A DNA stretch of 64,000 nt from Caecitellus pseudoparvulus. Lineage: Eukaryota > Bigyra: Bicosoecida. The stretch covers positions 1 through 64,000 of the forward strand of contig CBFFRQ010000018.1 in NCBI GenBank assembly GCA_965644315.1, given 5' to 3'. The stretch's first letter is position 1; the number at the start of each line of letters is the position of its first letter. The translations under genes and the position numbers were made by a program. The notes under the pieces are model-generated. The model did not search any database. It was not told the origin of the DNA and saw nothing but the letters and a program-made list of their open reading frames with translations. Of the stretch, positions 36,371-51,300 are shown piece by piece.

Positions 36371-39300
36371 TCAAGCCCAGGGCTCCCACGACAGCGGCAT
36401 CTGGGCCCGCAGGTGCTGCGAGGTGGCCTGCGTGATGAGTTTGAACACCTGCCCGTCACGGAGGCTGCGCACGGTGTCCTCCGAGGGCGCCGACGCGGGG
36501 TTGCCATCAGGCCCCACCCCAGCAGCCTGCTTGGCTTTCTGCTCGGCAAAGGCGGTGATGGAGAACCAACTCTCAGGGATGAGGGACGTGTCCACCTTCT
36601 CGGGGGGCGTCATGGAGATGAGCCGCTCCTGCATGATGCGCGTGTTGTGCAGCCACACCCTGCGCAGCTCCCCACTGGCCTGCACAAACAGCTTGTCAGG
36701 TGGCGTGCGTCCCCGGCACCGCCAGCTGATCAGCTCGTCACGTAGGTACAGCATGTTGTGGCACTGCACCCAGTCCACACGGTCTTGCAGCGCCACCGCA
36801 CTGGCAATGAACGCGTTGGCAAAGGGGCCGTCAATGGCGAAGGGCGTCATGAAGGCTTGCACGCTGGGCGTCATGCGGAACTGCACAGCATCACAGGGAT
36901 GCAGGCTGCCGTTGGCATGGAACGAGGGCCGTGTGTTCAGCAGCTGGGCGTCTCCACTGCTCAAACTGACGCGCAGGCGATGCGAGGACGACGAGTGCGC
37001 AGAGACGACCCAGGACATGAGCGCGGCCGCACCATACTGGCGCGAGAAGCGTGCCCGGATCTGTGCGAACACGTCGGGGCATGGGGCGCGGGCAGCGATG
37101 TGGTCCCTGAGGGCTGTGGCTGGGCAGCACCCGGCGGACTCCACAGCCTGCAAGCCAGCCACGTTCGCCTGCCGCTGCACTTCCTCAGAGGCAGGGTCGC
37201 CGCCTGCCTCAGCGGCATGCCGCCGCGCAGCCTCGCGGAAGAGCTGCGACGGGGACGTGCGCCTCCCCTTGCCGGCTGCGTGGGCTGCAGCGGCGCTGCC
37301 ACACGTCACCCCGGACGGGTCCAGCGACAGCAGGCGGGAGGTGTTGGAGATGGGCGTCACCGTGGGTTCAGACAGGGACAACTGGCGCCCTCGCGAATCG
37401 TGGTGGGCGCCCAGCACCCTGTTCAGCAGCACCGCTTGCTGGGCGCGGCGGGCACAGGACTCTGTCGCTGCGTTGTGGGCTGCCTGCACCGCGAACATGT
37501 ACGCGTGGCCGTCATCCCCCAGCAACGTGATGCTGCGCTCCGTCTTGTGGTCCAGGGGGTTGTGCGCCACGTGCACGTATGGATCCAAGCCAGCCACCCG
37601 CACCTTGGGGCTGGGCAGTGCGTCCAGCACACTGGCCTGCTGGTACTGCCCCGGCACCTCCAGCGCAGAGTGGTGCAGGTCTGACAAGAAGCTGCTATAG
37701 TGGTACAGCAGGTGAGACCAGGACCGGGTCAGCACCGCTTGCAAGCGCCCCTTCCACTTGGTCAGGGTGCTGATGAGCCCGTCCACGGAGTCGTCAAAGG
37801 CAGGGTTGACTGCTGAGGTGGCGCCCTCCGGCACCTCCACACCCAGCTCCTTGGCCGTGTCTGCAGGTAGCTCGGCCAGCAAGTCTCGGGCAAAGGGCTC
37901 CTTGTACGCCGCGCAGAAGCGCTCGAACGCCGCCCTGTTCGACTCCGACCTGCTGGAGGACGCAGGGAACAGCTGTGCGAAGCCCCGCGCCACGCGCTCC
38001 TTCATCTTGCCCGGCACCTGCACCGCGCTGGGCGGGATCTGCGCCGCCTTGTGCAGCAGGCCGTGCACGAACTCCAGCATTTCCTCCTCCAGCGCCCTGG
38101 AAGTCGCGCCGGGGGACGCGAGGCGGGACGACATGGCCTCGGCAAAGTAGAACATGAGCGTCTCTAGGTGTGCAAACTTGTTCAGCAGCTTGGCGCTCAG
38201 CTTGCTGACGCGTGCGTGGGCGTCTGGCGCTGCTGCCTCGGCAGCACCCCCGCCTTCGGCTGGTGCAGGCTCCGCGGCGGCCGCTGCATCGCCACCCTCC
38301 TCCGACGCATTCCCCGAGACATCTGGTGGCGGCAGCACCTTGAAGCTGGGGCCCTGCCACTCAGTGTGCGGGTCAGCAGTGACGGATGCGGAGGTGCTCT
38401 TCATCAGCACCTTCAATGCCCTCGCATCAGTGCCAGCGCGCACCTTGAAACGCTTGCCTGAACGGGTGATGAGCGTCGTCTCATTCTTTGTCACCAGCGT
38501 GTTCTTGGACTTGCTGCCAGCCTCAGTGCGCGATAGCTTGAAGCTGTGCATCTGGAAGTACACTGCCTGTGGGAAATTCAGCGTCAGCGCAGCAACAATG
38601 GTGCTGGCAGCGTCCGCTGACGGGGTCATGAGCATGTTCAGCAGCTGGGGAACCCACGCCACCCACAACCACGAGGGCACCTGGGCGCCGTACTTGTTCA
38701 GGACTGCCCCAAGGGGGCTGCCCTCCACGTCATTGTCCATCAGCGCCAGCACGTGGGACAGCTGCATGGCGGCGTCCTTGCACCTGTGGTTCACAGCCAG
38801 CAGCATGGCGACGATGGCCTGCTGGGCCAGCGGCAGCACCATCGAGCCAGTCAACGCCCCGCTCTCCGGCAGGGGCGCGTGGGGGGAGCCCTCAGGGGCA
38901 GGCAGGCTCTCCAGCACGCCGCTGGCGCCACGTCGGGCACGAGCCTTGTCGCTCTCCTGCTTCAGGCCGCTCAGGATGGGGAACAGCGCAGCGTCGTGCA
39001 CCGCGTGCAGGAAGCGGCCCCACGTCAGCCACGCCTTGGCCCACCCCGCATCCACCTTCACCGCCGCGGCGAACTGCTCATTTGCTCGCAGCCAGCAGTC
39101 CTGCTGCCCCGTACCGGGCGCCGCTGCCCCGCCCTGCCCTGTGCCAGCCAGCACGTCCACGGGGCCAGGCCCCAGCTCCCACCAGTACAGCCCCTTCATG
39201 CGCAGCAGTTCCGCCTTCTGGTTGCTGTCGAAGAGCCCCATGTCAGTGCAGTTTAGGAGGGACAGCGCCCCGCGCAGCACCACGCGGGCATCGCAGGAGT

Positions 39301-42300
39301 ACAGCCCCTGGCGCGCGGCAGGCAGCGCGACAATCATCTGCTGCCGCGCCTTGGCAAACGCATCGTTCAGGTCCAGCGACCGCACCTCCATGAGCCGAGA
39401 CAGCGTCAGCGCACAGACGCCGGGAAGGTCCAGCTTGCGCGCCGTGTCTGCGACCTTGATGACAGTCCAGGTGGCGTCATGCAGGTCGGAGCCTTCTTCC
39501 GCAGACAAATCGCCCAGCAGGTGGGAAGTCAGGCGGTCCACTGTCGCGTTGAAGACGTGGTGGCGCCAAGTCAGAATGTTGTCCCACACGGGCAGGCCCT
39601 CCCACACGTTGGGCAGGCGCTCTCGCCACGTGCCTAGCACAGGCTTCAGATCGGGGCGCTGTGCACGGCTGATGCTGTTCAGCACGGCATGCGCCACTGC
39701 GATGGCTTCCCGGACCTCCCGCAAGCGCTGGGCGTCTGCGAGCAGTCGTTCGTGAGCTCGGTACGAGGTCAAGCCACCCGGCAGCATGAGCCAGCGCTTG
39801 AGCAAGAGGGACACCGCCGAGGAGGTGTTGCTGCCTTCCAGCGAGCTCATGGTGTGGCTGCTCAGCTTGAAGTCCATCACGGCACACTCCACCTCGTACA
39901 GCTTCACCCTCTCGTTGTACAAGGCGGCAGTCTGCAGTGCCGGCTTGTTCAGCAGGGATTTCAGCGTGTCCCAGTCAGCCAGCTTGCTGCAGGCGTCCGC
40001 ATGCAGCGTGGCGTCCTGCACGCCCTCCGCGTACGCCTTCAGCACCGGCCAGTACGTCAGCTGCTTGCACGCCTCCACCCACCGTTCCTCCCACAAACTG
40101 AGCTCCAGGAAAGACACGTCTGACAGTGCCTCGTCCGCAGCAGACTGAGGCTGCAGCAAGCCATCGCTGGCGCCTGCTTGGCCCTGCTTCACTCGTGGGC
40201 GCTTGCGTCCGCGTGGCGCTGGCGCCTGTGCAGCCTTGCCATAACCCTCCCCAGCCAAAAGGGCCTCCAGAGACAGGTCCTTGCCGGCCAGCGCCTGTGG
40301 GAGGTATGCCGCGCCCGTCTCCTCACTGCCTGACTGTTTCACGGACAGCAACGCCGCATCCAACTTCACGACAGTGGGCGGCCCAGGTGACGGCGCACTG
40401 GCAGCCCGCCGCTTGGCAGCAGAGGCAGCCCGAGAACCCCGTCGAGGGCGCTTCCTGCCCCGTGCAGGAGCGGCATGCACGGCTTCGGGAGTGCCCGACG
40501 AGGCAGCTTTCTTGGCTTGTTGCAGCAGCAGGCGGCCTGCATCCGGCGCTGCGTCACGTTGCGAGCCTGGCGCCGGTGTTGCCTCCACCTGCCACGTTGA
40601 CAGGGCCTTGCCTCCATCAGGCAGGGCTGCAGCCGTCTCGACAGTGGACGAGGGGGCGGCCTTGGCTGACTCGGCAGCATAGGAGGCCGCCTTCTGCATG
40701 GCGCTCGCATACACGCGGTAGGCAACGTTCCACCTGCCGTGGCTCTCCATGGTCAGCGCCAGGCGCGACAGGGGGCTGGCGGCGAAGCGGCGGCGCACCC
40801 CCGCAGCCATGTCGTCAGCGCCCAGTTCAGAGTACAGCGAAATGAGCGCCCGGATGCGAGACTCCTGCTGCGGGCCGCTGCACGCTTCTGCATCCGGAGC
40901 TGACGGTACCAGCAGCGTGTCGTACAGCGCGAAGATGGGGCCGATAGTCTGGCTTGCAGTCTCATGCCGTGCGACCCCGGCCAGGGTCTGTGTCGCGTCC
41001 TGCCGCATGGCACGGGTCAGACGCCTCGCAGCAGCCATGAGGCGAGGCACGTCGTCCTTCCCGCCGGCATCTGCCGCCAATGCAGCAGCCGGCGGCGCGG
41101 GGGGCAGGGGCGCGCTCATGCGGAGGGCCTGGTCCTCCAGCAGGGGCAGCGCCATCTCCCAGCAGCCAAACGTGCGAGCTACATACCTGAGCACTTCCGG
41201 GCGCAGCAGGGGCGTGGGCTTGCACGCCACGACTCCATACATGAGCAGCTGCACGATGTTCATGCCCCAGCTGCCCAGCGCGGCAGTGCCGGTGCCGCTG
41301 TCCGCTTCCACTCGGGGAGCCCGGTTTACGGCGGCAAAGGGCCGGTCACGCGTGGCACCGGCCAGGGCAGCCGACGCTGCCACGCCTCGCCCAAAGCCAA
41401 CCGCCGGGCCATTGGGGCCAGCCCACAGCGGAGCGCCCCAACGCACGTCAGGCACGGCACCGGCCACCGGCCGTGCCGTCTGCTTGGTGCGGAAAGACGC
41501 CACGACGTCCAGCGCGTCTGCTGCCGCGCCGGGGATCTGTAGGTGATGGACATCCTTGCACAGCAGCACGGACAGGTGCGGGAGGAAGAAGCTCCGCTGC
41601 CACGGAGTGAGGGCGGCCCATGCAGCTGGCAGCAGCCCCCGCCACAGCAGCACAGCGACGTCCAGGGACGCGTGCGCTAGCGTGCTGAGCGCTGGCAGCA
41701 CTTGGCCCGCATCCACGAACCCACCCGCTGCCTCTGCCATCCAGGCGCCGTGTTCCTGCGCCAAGTCAGAGGGCGAGACGGGCTCGCGGGCCTCCCTGGG
41801 GGCACTGGGCAACGGCGGGAAAGGCGTGTCTGCGGAGGACAAGCCAGCTGCGCCCGGCTCCAGGCCCCGCATCAGCGCCCGCACAGCGACGGCCAACCAG
41901 ATGTGCGAAGCAAAGGTGTCCCAGCCAGTGCCAAGGAGCGTTGCCAGCGCCTTGGCTGCGCCCGTCGACGGCGCCTCCTCGCTTGTGCTGGCAGCCGCGC
42001 CGCGCCCGATCGGGCATGGCGTGTACGCAAAGGCGAGCAGCTCGCGCCACTGCTCGGCAAGCCGGGCCCGAGTGCGGCGGGTGATGGGGTCTGCCGAAGC
42101 CCCGACAGGCGCATGTGCAGCCCATGCCGCCTGCCACTCCTGGGCATCTGCCACAGCCTTCTCTTGAGCAGCGGCGATCATGATGTCCAGGCACTGGTTG
42201 CGGATCCACTCGTCGCTGGCGAGGCACCCCATCATCAGCGTGCTTTGCAGCATGTGCCGCAAAATGGCAGTCGGCTTGGGCCACGTGTCAGGCGTGGCGG

Positions 42301-45300
42301 GGGTGGGCAGCCACCAGGAAGGCAGGCGCGTGCCATCCGGGCGCTCGCGCACTCTGCCGTGGTACACCTCCAGCGCCAGGTGCAGGTACGCGTACTGCAA
42401 GGGTGCGTACTCCTCGCCCAGGTTCACGGCGCGCACTGCGATGGAGGAGGGCACCCCCCGCACATCGGCTGCCGCGTACACGCCCAGTGTAGACATGGAC
42501 GTGATCAGCGCCAGCTTCTGCTTCTGCGTCAGCCCCACGCCCGTGTCGGGGTGCCCGTCGCCGCCCGCTGACAGCAGCATGCGAATGAGCGGCACACACT
42601 CCCACAGCAGCTGCGAGGAGGGGCTCTTGGGCACTGCCATGTTCAGCAGGTCCAAGAACTGCTGCAGCTTCACTGGTTGCAACACCAGCGCGCGGGAGCC
42701 GAGCAGGCGCAGCAGCAGGGTCAGGCAGCGCAGGCGTGTGGCGAGGAGGGATGCCGTCTCCCTGCTGTTGCCGCCGGCGGCGACGGGGCTGAGGGGCGCC
42801 GCCCCGGAGGGAGCAGCCGGCGGCGTGTTGTCACTGCCCGCCTCCCCCAGGTGCTCCTTCAGCAGCGTGCGCAGCAGCTGCAGCAGCGCAGAAGCAAAAG
42901 CGTCAATAAGGGTGGGGGACTTGGCAGCTAGCACGCACAGCAGCTGCAGCAACGCCAGCAAGTTGTCTTCGCTGGCGCTGACAGCCAGCCACTGCCGCAT
43001 CATGCGCCAGGCGTGGCTGGCCAGCCCGTCGTCGCCCTCGTATGCCGCTGCGCGGTCCGCCTCTGACATGGCTGCGACGTGCGGTGAGTCCACGGTGGGC
43101 ACAGACAGCACGCCGTCGATGTGCGCGTGCTGCTGCGCGCCCGCGGCAAAGCCCTTCCCTGCCGCGGCGGCCGAGGCTGCTCGACGTGCTGGCAGCGGCT
43201 GTGTCTCTGGCTCGGCCACCTCGCTGGCGGTCTTCGCGTACTCCCGTGCGGCGTCCATGGGGTGTCCCACTGTCGTGGACAGGCGGAAGGACAGGCAGGA
43301 GGCCATCCAGGGCCAGAACCTGACATGCCGCATGCGTGCCGCGGGCAGCGCCAGGGGGAACCGCTCCAGCACCGCCGCGAGGAACTTACGCACCATGCCG
43401 TGCAGCAGGGCGACTTCATTGCCGTCGCCCTTCTGCTTCATGGCGAAAGTGGGCGTCAGGAGGTACATGATGTACCCAGCAGCGGACGGGATCATGTCGC
43501 GGGCTTTCCCTGGGCAGGTGACGATGATATGCAGCGTGCGCACGAGCGCCATGGACAGTGGCGCGCTGCTGATTGGAGGCGTGCTGCCCTGGGACTGCTT
43601 GGGCGTGATGTGCACCGTGCGCAGGGCACAGTCAGGCCACAGCTGCAGCAGCGCGTGCAGCAGGCGCAGGCACCGGCGTGTCGTGTGCAGCTCTGCTGGC
43701 GGCCGGGCAGTGTGGAAGATGGCACGCAGCAGGAAGTTGCCCACCTCTGCCGCCTCTTCATCCGACAGGGTGCGGTGGGCGGCCGAGTCAGGCGGCGCAG
43801 GGTGCTTGCCTGGCGGGTCGCTTGCGGCCAGGAGGGAGCTGTTCACACCCGCCTGTCGGGAACGCGTCTCCCAGCGCAGCAGGGTCCCCACCAAGGCCAC
43901 GCTCAGTTCTCGCCGGGAGGTGCTGACGGGCGACTGGAACGCCAGGCCAGGCAGGGAGTGCAGGATGAGGGGGAGGTAGATGGCACGCTGTTCGTAGAAC
44001 ACACGCTCGTGCTGCACAAGGATGCGCCACACCTGCACAAGCTTCTTTGGAGACTTGCACTCGTCGTACAGAATGCGCTTCACCCACTTCAGCGCCATGA
44101 GCAGGTCGGGACGCTTGAGGCGCTCGGGCAATGCAGGCGTGATCGTGCGCAGGGCTGAGCGCACCAGGCCCACCTGGGTCGTGCTGGAGTCCCGCAGCAG
44201 CGCCACAAACACCTGCAGAATGATCTTGGTAGGCGTCACGTACATCTTGATGTACTTGGCCACGGTGATGTACGCCCACTGGCGGCTGAGCTCATGCTTG
44301 CTCTGCAGCAGCGGCCACGCGAACTTGACCAGCGCCTTGCGGTGCTCCAGCGGAATCAGCGTGGACTCCAGGCTGCTGATGAGCATGGCGGCCAGGCGCA
44401 GAACCTGCACCTGCAGCTCCTTCTGCGCCTCGTCGTCGCCGCCCGGCTGCCCCGCCTCGCCTGCCATGAGGCCGGTGATGAAAGCTGCTGCCAGCGTCGC
44501 ATCCACCACGCGCCGCACTGTCGGCTCCCCCGCACCATCCACGGAGATGGGGTATGTCGCCTCCCGCGCTCTCAGGAAGAGTGCTGCGGTCTCCGCCTTC
44601 ATGGCCCCACTCCGCACGCCGGCGTTCAGAGCCTTGATGGCATCCGCCTTCAGGGGGGAGCTACGAACAGCCAACAGCCAGTCAGTGCTGCCTTGGCGCG
44701 GGTCAGTCGCCACAGCCCCTGGTGCCGGCCCCACCTCGCCGCCGCCGCCGCCGCCGTTGCCCCCGTCACTGCCGGAGCTGCGGCTGGGAGGGGTGCCCCT
44801 ACTGGGCTTCTCTGCTCCGCCCCGGCGAGCAGGCGTGCGCATGGCAAGCTGGGGCGACAACAAGCCCCCTGCCTCGCCCCCCGTCGACGCGCGCTGGGGG
44901 CTGGCGTCCAGAGGCGCAGCGCCGTCCTCAACATCAGGCGCAGCTACCACGTGGGGCGTCGTGCCCGGCGCGGGCGTTGGCACTTCCAGGGTCTCGTCAG
45001 CAGGGGGCCCATCGCTTCCAGCCCCGGCAGCTGCAATACCCGCGCCCTGCAGCTGGTTCAGCTGCTGCAAGGCGTCAACTGCGGTGGCTTCGTCACGCAA
45101 GCACTCCGCGAGGACGGGCAGCACAAGGTGGTGCAGGGCATCGCGCTTGGTGCTGGCAGGCACGGTGGCATCGCCGTGCAGGCTGATGTACCGCTGCATC
45201 AGCGCCACACGCAGCTCAGGAGAGATGGTCACTGGCACTTCCACGCTGAGGAAGGTTCGCACGAAGGTCATGTCCACGTGCATGCCCAGCGACATGGCGG

Positions 45301-48300
45301 AGAGAAGGTGCAGGTACACGTCGATGTCGTCCGGCTCCACGCGCAGGTACATGATGAGGATCTTGGCCATGAGGCGCATCTCGTGGGCGTTCCGCACAAA
45401 GTGCTGCGAGTCAGCCGCCAGGCGGGCCCGCCGCGTCGTGTCGCGCCACATGCACAGCACTTGCTTCACCACCTCAGCGCGGTTGCGCAGCAAGAGCTGG
45501 GGCTCAGTCTTGCTCAGCAGGCGCACCAAACGCAGGCCTTGGTACTGCAGCTCCTGTGCACGCTCCTTGGCGCGCTCCTGCTTGGCTGCTGCCTCATCAG
45601 GGATGGAGCCGGGGTTGGCCAGGGGCGCCAGGGGAGTCGGCGTGTCCGCCAGGCCCAAGGCGGCTGCATCCGCCGTCACAGGCGGCGACGGCGCAGGCAG
45701 CTCCGTGCCGGTGGGTGTCTGCGTCTCGGCTTGCTCCGCGCTAGCGATGGCAGCGGGCGTGGCCTTGCGCCGGCGGGAGGACCGGCGGATGGAGGCGTCA
45801 TCGTCCCCACTGCCGTCATCCCCACCGCCCGGCTCAGCCGTGGCCCCCCCTTGTTCACCAGTGGGCGTGTCCACAGCCGGCCCCGATGCCGTCTGCAGGA
45901 AGGCAGGGGACGTGCCTGAACCAGGGGTGGACACTGTCCCCGCGGCGTCCCCCGTCGGCCGGGACTTGGGCTTCACCTGCAAGAGGTGCTTGCAGATGAC
46001 TGTCGCGCCCCAGTCTGACGAGAGCAGACGCCGGATACTGACCGAGTTCGGGTGCCGCACCAGGGCGATGAGCATGTTTGCCACCAACCCTCGAGACAAG
46101 TGGTGGTTCTTGGGATCCAGGAAGAACTTCACCGTCTCCTGCGCGTAGCCCTCCAGCAGCCGCGCAACTGGCTCCAGCAGGGGCGACGACAGCGGGCCGT
46201 ACGTACGGTACCTGTACAGCAGGCTGGCAATGTCACGCCAGAGGGCGATGACCCGCTGAGGCACGCTGGAGCCTTTGCGGCAGGGCAGCAGGTGCAGCAG
46301 GTTGAACAGCAGCGCCGCGACGTCCACCTCCCGTCCCCGGGGCGCGACACGGCCCTCCTGCACCTCCTTGGGCTGCCGCCACTTGGCCAGGCGCTCCAGG
46401 ACAGTGTCTGCAAGGCTCTCGTTGAAGTAGTCGGACAGCAGCGTGAACATGGCGCCCATACCTCGCAGCGTGGCAGTGGAGAAGCGAGGCTTGTCCGTGG
46501 ACAGCTGCTGCAGCTGGGAGCGCAGCAGTCCGTCCGAGCCCTGCAGCATCTCCCGCAGCAGCCCTCTCTGAAAGGTGGGGTGGGACATTATGCGCGCAAA
46601 GGCAGCATGGCAGGCGGCAACCACGCCCGGGTGTGGCGCGAACTGCGACTGCAGCAGCACACGGTAGAAGCGGGAGCGCAGCTTGGCCAGCCAGTCAGGC
46701 GGCAGGCGCCCGATGGGCTTGCCTGGCAGCATGGCGGGGGCGGCGGCCCCCGTGTCGCCATTCCCACCTTCGGGCTTGGGTGCTGGCGTGGGCGCGCCCT
46801 CCCGCAGCATGCGGAAGGGGTTGGCGTCCACCAACGCCTGGATGAGCTCTGCCACGGCACAGCGCAGGATGACTGCAAAGTTGGGCGGCGTGTAGTCCAC
46901 AGTGGGCGTCCCCGTCACGGCAGCGGTGAGGGCGTACTTGGTCAAGGGCGTGAAGATGGCGCTTGGTGCGATGGAGGAGCCGACAGCGCCGGGGAAGATG
47001 CAAGCCACCCCCCGCGTGAGCAGCCCCGTGACGCCGCCGTCCAACAACTCGCTTTCGAACGTGGCGAACCCCAACGTTGGCCAAGAAGCCTCTGCGGCGC
47101 TCTGCGCGGTCTTGGAGTGCAGGCTGTCCTTCAGCGGCACCAGCACGGGCTGGGCGGGTGCCTGTCCGAACACATCGCCAAAGGCTGGGCTGCAGGCACT
47201 GCCCAGCGTGTGCGGCGACGCCAAGACGGAGTCCAGGCCGACCCCTGCCACAGTGGGCGTCGGGTCCAGCACGTCGCTTTGCCGGGCCCGTGTGGCCAGC
47301 CGGTTCAGGCGCGCACACCACGAAGGCAGCTGCTCGTCCCGCGCAGACAGCTCCGGCAGCACACACTCTGCCGTGCAGGTGGGGCCGACGGAGGACGTGC
47401 ACATGGCGCGGGGCGCCCCAAGCGCACCGCGAGAATGTGACGTGGCGCGGTGGGGGGAGTACGCGTGCGCATACTGAATGCGCAAGTCCCCCCTCACGCC
47501 AAAGTGTGGCCAGCCCAGCTCCATGGGGTCAGGCCACAAGTACGGCACAGGGGACACTTGCATGCGCAGGGCGTGGCCAGCTTCTGGGTCTGCGTCAAAC
47601 TCTGGTTCACCCTCAATGGCGCCTACTTTCTTGGCTTCGGAGCGCCCCTTGTAGCTGGTGGGCGCTGGCTCCCGCAGCTGCTCCACGAGGGGCGCACTGC
47701 TTGTGAGAGCCAGCGCGTCAGACAGCATGACAAGGGCTCGCTCGTCCACGGGCAGCACGCCGGGCGCGTGGCGGCACAGGTACGCCATCATGTGCAGCTG
47801 CCCCACCTGCTGCAGCGGGCTCAGGCGCCGGAAGGAGTGCTGGTACACGATGGAGGCGAAGGAGCCTGCCCATGGCGCCAGCATGCTGCTCAGGTCGGTG
47901 CCCTTGCACATGGCGATGCGGTTCGCAAGGGCCATGCAGGCGTGCCGGGCAGGGCCTTCCCTGGCTGCCATGCCCTTGGCCACGGCCTCCAGCACCTGCC
48001 GGTCGGCTTGGTCCATGGCGGGGCTCATGGGCAGCACTGGCAGCACGCTGGACGTGTGGCTGGGCAGCACCTGCTCAGGGTCCACGCCATCGTCGGGCGT
48101 GTCGGGCGGCACGCCGCCCTTGCCCCCCGCGTTCACGTGCGCACGGGCTGCGCGGCGCACGGCAGGCACGTCCTCTGGCACCGGCTGCAACAGGGGCACC
48201 TCATACACTGAAAAGTTCGCAAGGGAGCCGCAGGGCTGGGCCAGCGCGAGGAGGGCCACGCCGTCAGCCTGCAGGGGGTCCTTCACGCCGCTGTCTCCGC

Positions 48301-51300
48301 CAGGCACAGAGATGGACAGGTCTGGCTTGGCGCTGCCGCGGCGGCTGCGGCGCCCTTCCAGCTGCACGTCGCCATCGCTGCCCTCGACACCGTCGGCCGG
48401 AGCGCCACTTGCGTCAGCAGCCCTCGTGGCCGCCAACAACCACTGCCGCGCTTGGTCGGGGGAGCTCGCAAGCACAGACTTCCCAGCTGGCCCCATGAAC
48501 AGCCCCAGCGCCTTCATGCGGCTCAGGGAGTCACCCGCGCCGCCTTCCTCGCCCGCGGTCGTGCCAGGGGGGGTGACGGCCACAGCGAGCACTGCCACAG
48601 CTGAGTACTTGTCGATCTGGCTGATGTTGGGCAGGCCTTTTGCAGGCATGGCCACTTCCGCGGCAGGGTCCGCTGACGCGTGGGGCATCAGCTGGCACCG
48701 CATAGCCCGCGAAGCTTGAGGGTGTGGCCGCAAGCCCGGCAAGGCCAGCGGCACCTTGAGCAACACAGTGCCCTCTGGCAGGGTGGACTTCAGAGACGCC
48801 CACGGGACACGGGCGCAGGGCAGGTACACGGACCGCCACATCATGTCCAGCGCCACACGGGCAGCCAGCAGCGTGGACGCCGAGTGCTGCCGCGCCACAT
48901 CTCGCAGCACGTGGACCATGGCCCGCGTGAGAGCAGGCATGCGGCGCGTGAGCTGGGAGTGTGAGAGAAGCTTCGTCAGTGCGATGCCCAGGCAGCAGGC
49001 GCCAAGCTGGGGATGGTGCGCTCTCACATACGCCGCGTGGGTGATCTGCTCCAACAAGTCGTCCACCAGGAACCAGCCCGGGTAACGTGCACCCTCCGCC
49101 ATGCCTGCCGCCTGTCCCAGGCGCCTCAGGTGCTTCAAGGTGTGCAGCATGACTCCCAGCATGCCCACTGCAACAGGCAGCAGGGCCTTCTGTTCTTGCC
49201 CTGAGACCAGCGTCATGATGACGTCAGTGAGAATGAGCGGGTTGAAGGTGGTGCCAGCCAAGACGCTGGCGCCAGTCCCAGTCGGCAGTGCTGAGGCGAT
49301 GTACGGCAGGCGCGGCACAGCCTTGTTTGCCGAGCGGCGCACCTCAGCTGTGTGCTTCGCAACTGCCAGCAACGTCAAGTGCCGCACCAAGCCGTGCAGC
49401 ATGCCTTGCGCTCCCTCGTGCAGGGCGGCATCCCCCGCTGCCAGGGCGAGAGCCAGCAACAGCCGCCGCATGCTGGCAGTCTGTGCAGCAGCAGCGTCGG
49501 CGGCGATGTGCTTCTCCCCTGCCTCGGCCCCAACCTGCCCCTGAGGCGACTGCTCTCCCGGCGGGCTGACGGGGGTGTCATGTGCGGCGACGGCCTCGGC
49601 GGCAATGGACTCTATGGCAGCCGGCGAGCCCAGTGCGCCAGCATGCTTGCCCAGCAAGCCCTGGAGAGCGTTGCGAAGAAGAGCCCATGCATGTTGCTTG
49701 ACGCAGCGCTTGGCGGCGGGACGGCCACACTGCGAAGGCGCACAGCGCTGCACCGGGGCAATGTCTGGCGCAACATCTGCCGTGTTGCCGTCTTTGGCTC
49801 CCCGGCTGCTGCTGTGGGAGGCCTGCTGGGACTTGGACAGCGCCCCCGGCTGTGGCAGGCCAGACGTCACCCACGCTTGCTCTTCCTCTTCATCGCCCCA
49901 CTCGTCTGCCATGATGCGGGCGATTTCCTCCTCCAACGCACTGCCTTCACCACCCTGTCGTTCGTCTTGACCGACAGGCCCTTCGCCATCGCTGACATTG
50001 GCGCTGCCGGCGATGGCGCCCGAGCCGACGGCGCCCCGCGGCTCAAAGTGCCGATTCAAAATGCGGAAGGCTAGCGCCGACAAGTCGTCAAACGGTAGCG
50101 TGACGCTGGGCAGCGATGCCGCACGCTGCGCCAAGGCCTGCCCTGCAGCTTGATCAGGCATGGCGCCTTGTGCCCTGAGCAAGGCGATTGCACGCTGGGC
50201 AGCGCCCGCGGCACCGCTGTCCTCGCTCGGCAGTGCAAGGTCGACGTCGGCGTCTTCCTCGGAGGTGGGCGGGCTTGCCGCCACAGTGGCCGAAGTGCCC
50301 TTCCACTGCAACATGAGCTGGACGCCCGGTGCCGGCGTGGCGATGTGCGGCATGGTGGGCGGCGCCAGCAGGAAGAGGCGATTGTTGCCGCCCAGCTTGC
50401 CCAGCAGCCGCAGGGCGAGGTCCCCGAACTTGGACGGGGCGGGGCGCAACAATGCCACCAGGGAGCCCATGAAGTCCTGCACGTGGCCGCCCGCCGACAA
50501 CAGGGGGTACAGGTACTCAGGGTTCAAGTTGTCGATCCAGAACTCAAAAGTCTTGAGGGCTTGGGCCTGCAGAGTGCTGTCCCGGGAGCGCAGGCCCAGA
50601 ATGACGGGGCGCACAAAGCGCCGGAGGTGCGGCAGCTGCGCCGTCAGGCGCGCTGGCACAATCAGGCACAGCTCAATGCAGGTGTCGCGGATGGTGGGGT
50701 CGCTGGTGGAGTCGTGCAGCGCCAGCAGGTGGTGTAGCAGTGCCGCCAGGAGGGGCGGGAACTCCTTGTACAGCTGGTCCAGGCTCTTGGAGCTGGTGGA
50801 GTCGCTCTTCGACACAGACTTGAACAGCGCCTTCAGCAGCAGCAGGTGGTTGGTGGGGTTGGACGTGTGCAGCGTATCTCGCAAAACGCCCAACACGATG
50901 GTGGCGACGTATGGTCGCAAGATGGGTTCATGCTTCATGAACAAGTGCGTGATGGAGGCCATGGTGATGCGGAACAGTCGCGTGAGCACGGCAGACCTTA
51001 CCTCCGGCGCGAACAGCACCAGCGGAGTGGCTGGGGAGATGCATGGGGCCAGGGGGTCTGCCAGGCACTGCGCGAAGTCAGCCGGTGAGATGCGCTCCGG
51101 CGCCGGTCGCCAAGGAAGCGGCGACGCCTCGGGGCCTTCTCCCGCGGCAGTGAACGTGTACCCCCGCACCAGGGCGGCAGCTTCACCCCCGCGAGCTGCT
51201 GCGATACTGGGCAGCGACTTTTCAGTGCGCAGGGGTGGTGCTTCCGCGTACGCAGGTGGCGTCATGCTTCCCACCACCACAGGTCCAAACGTGTCACAGG

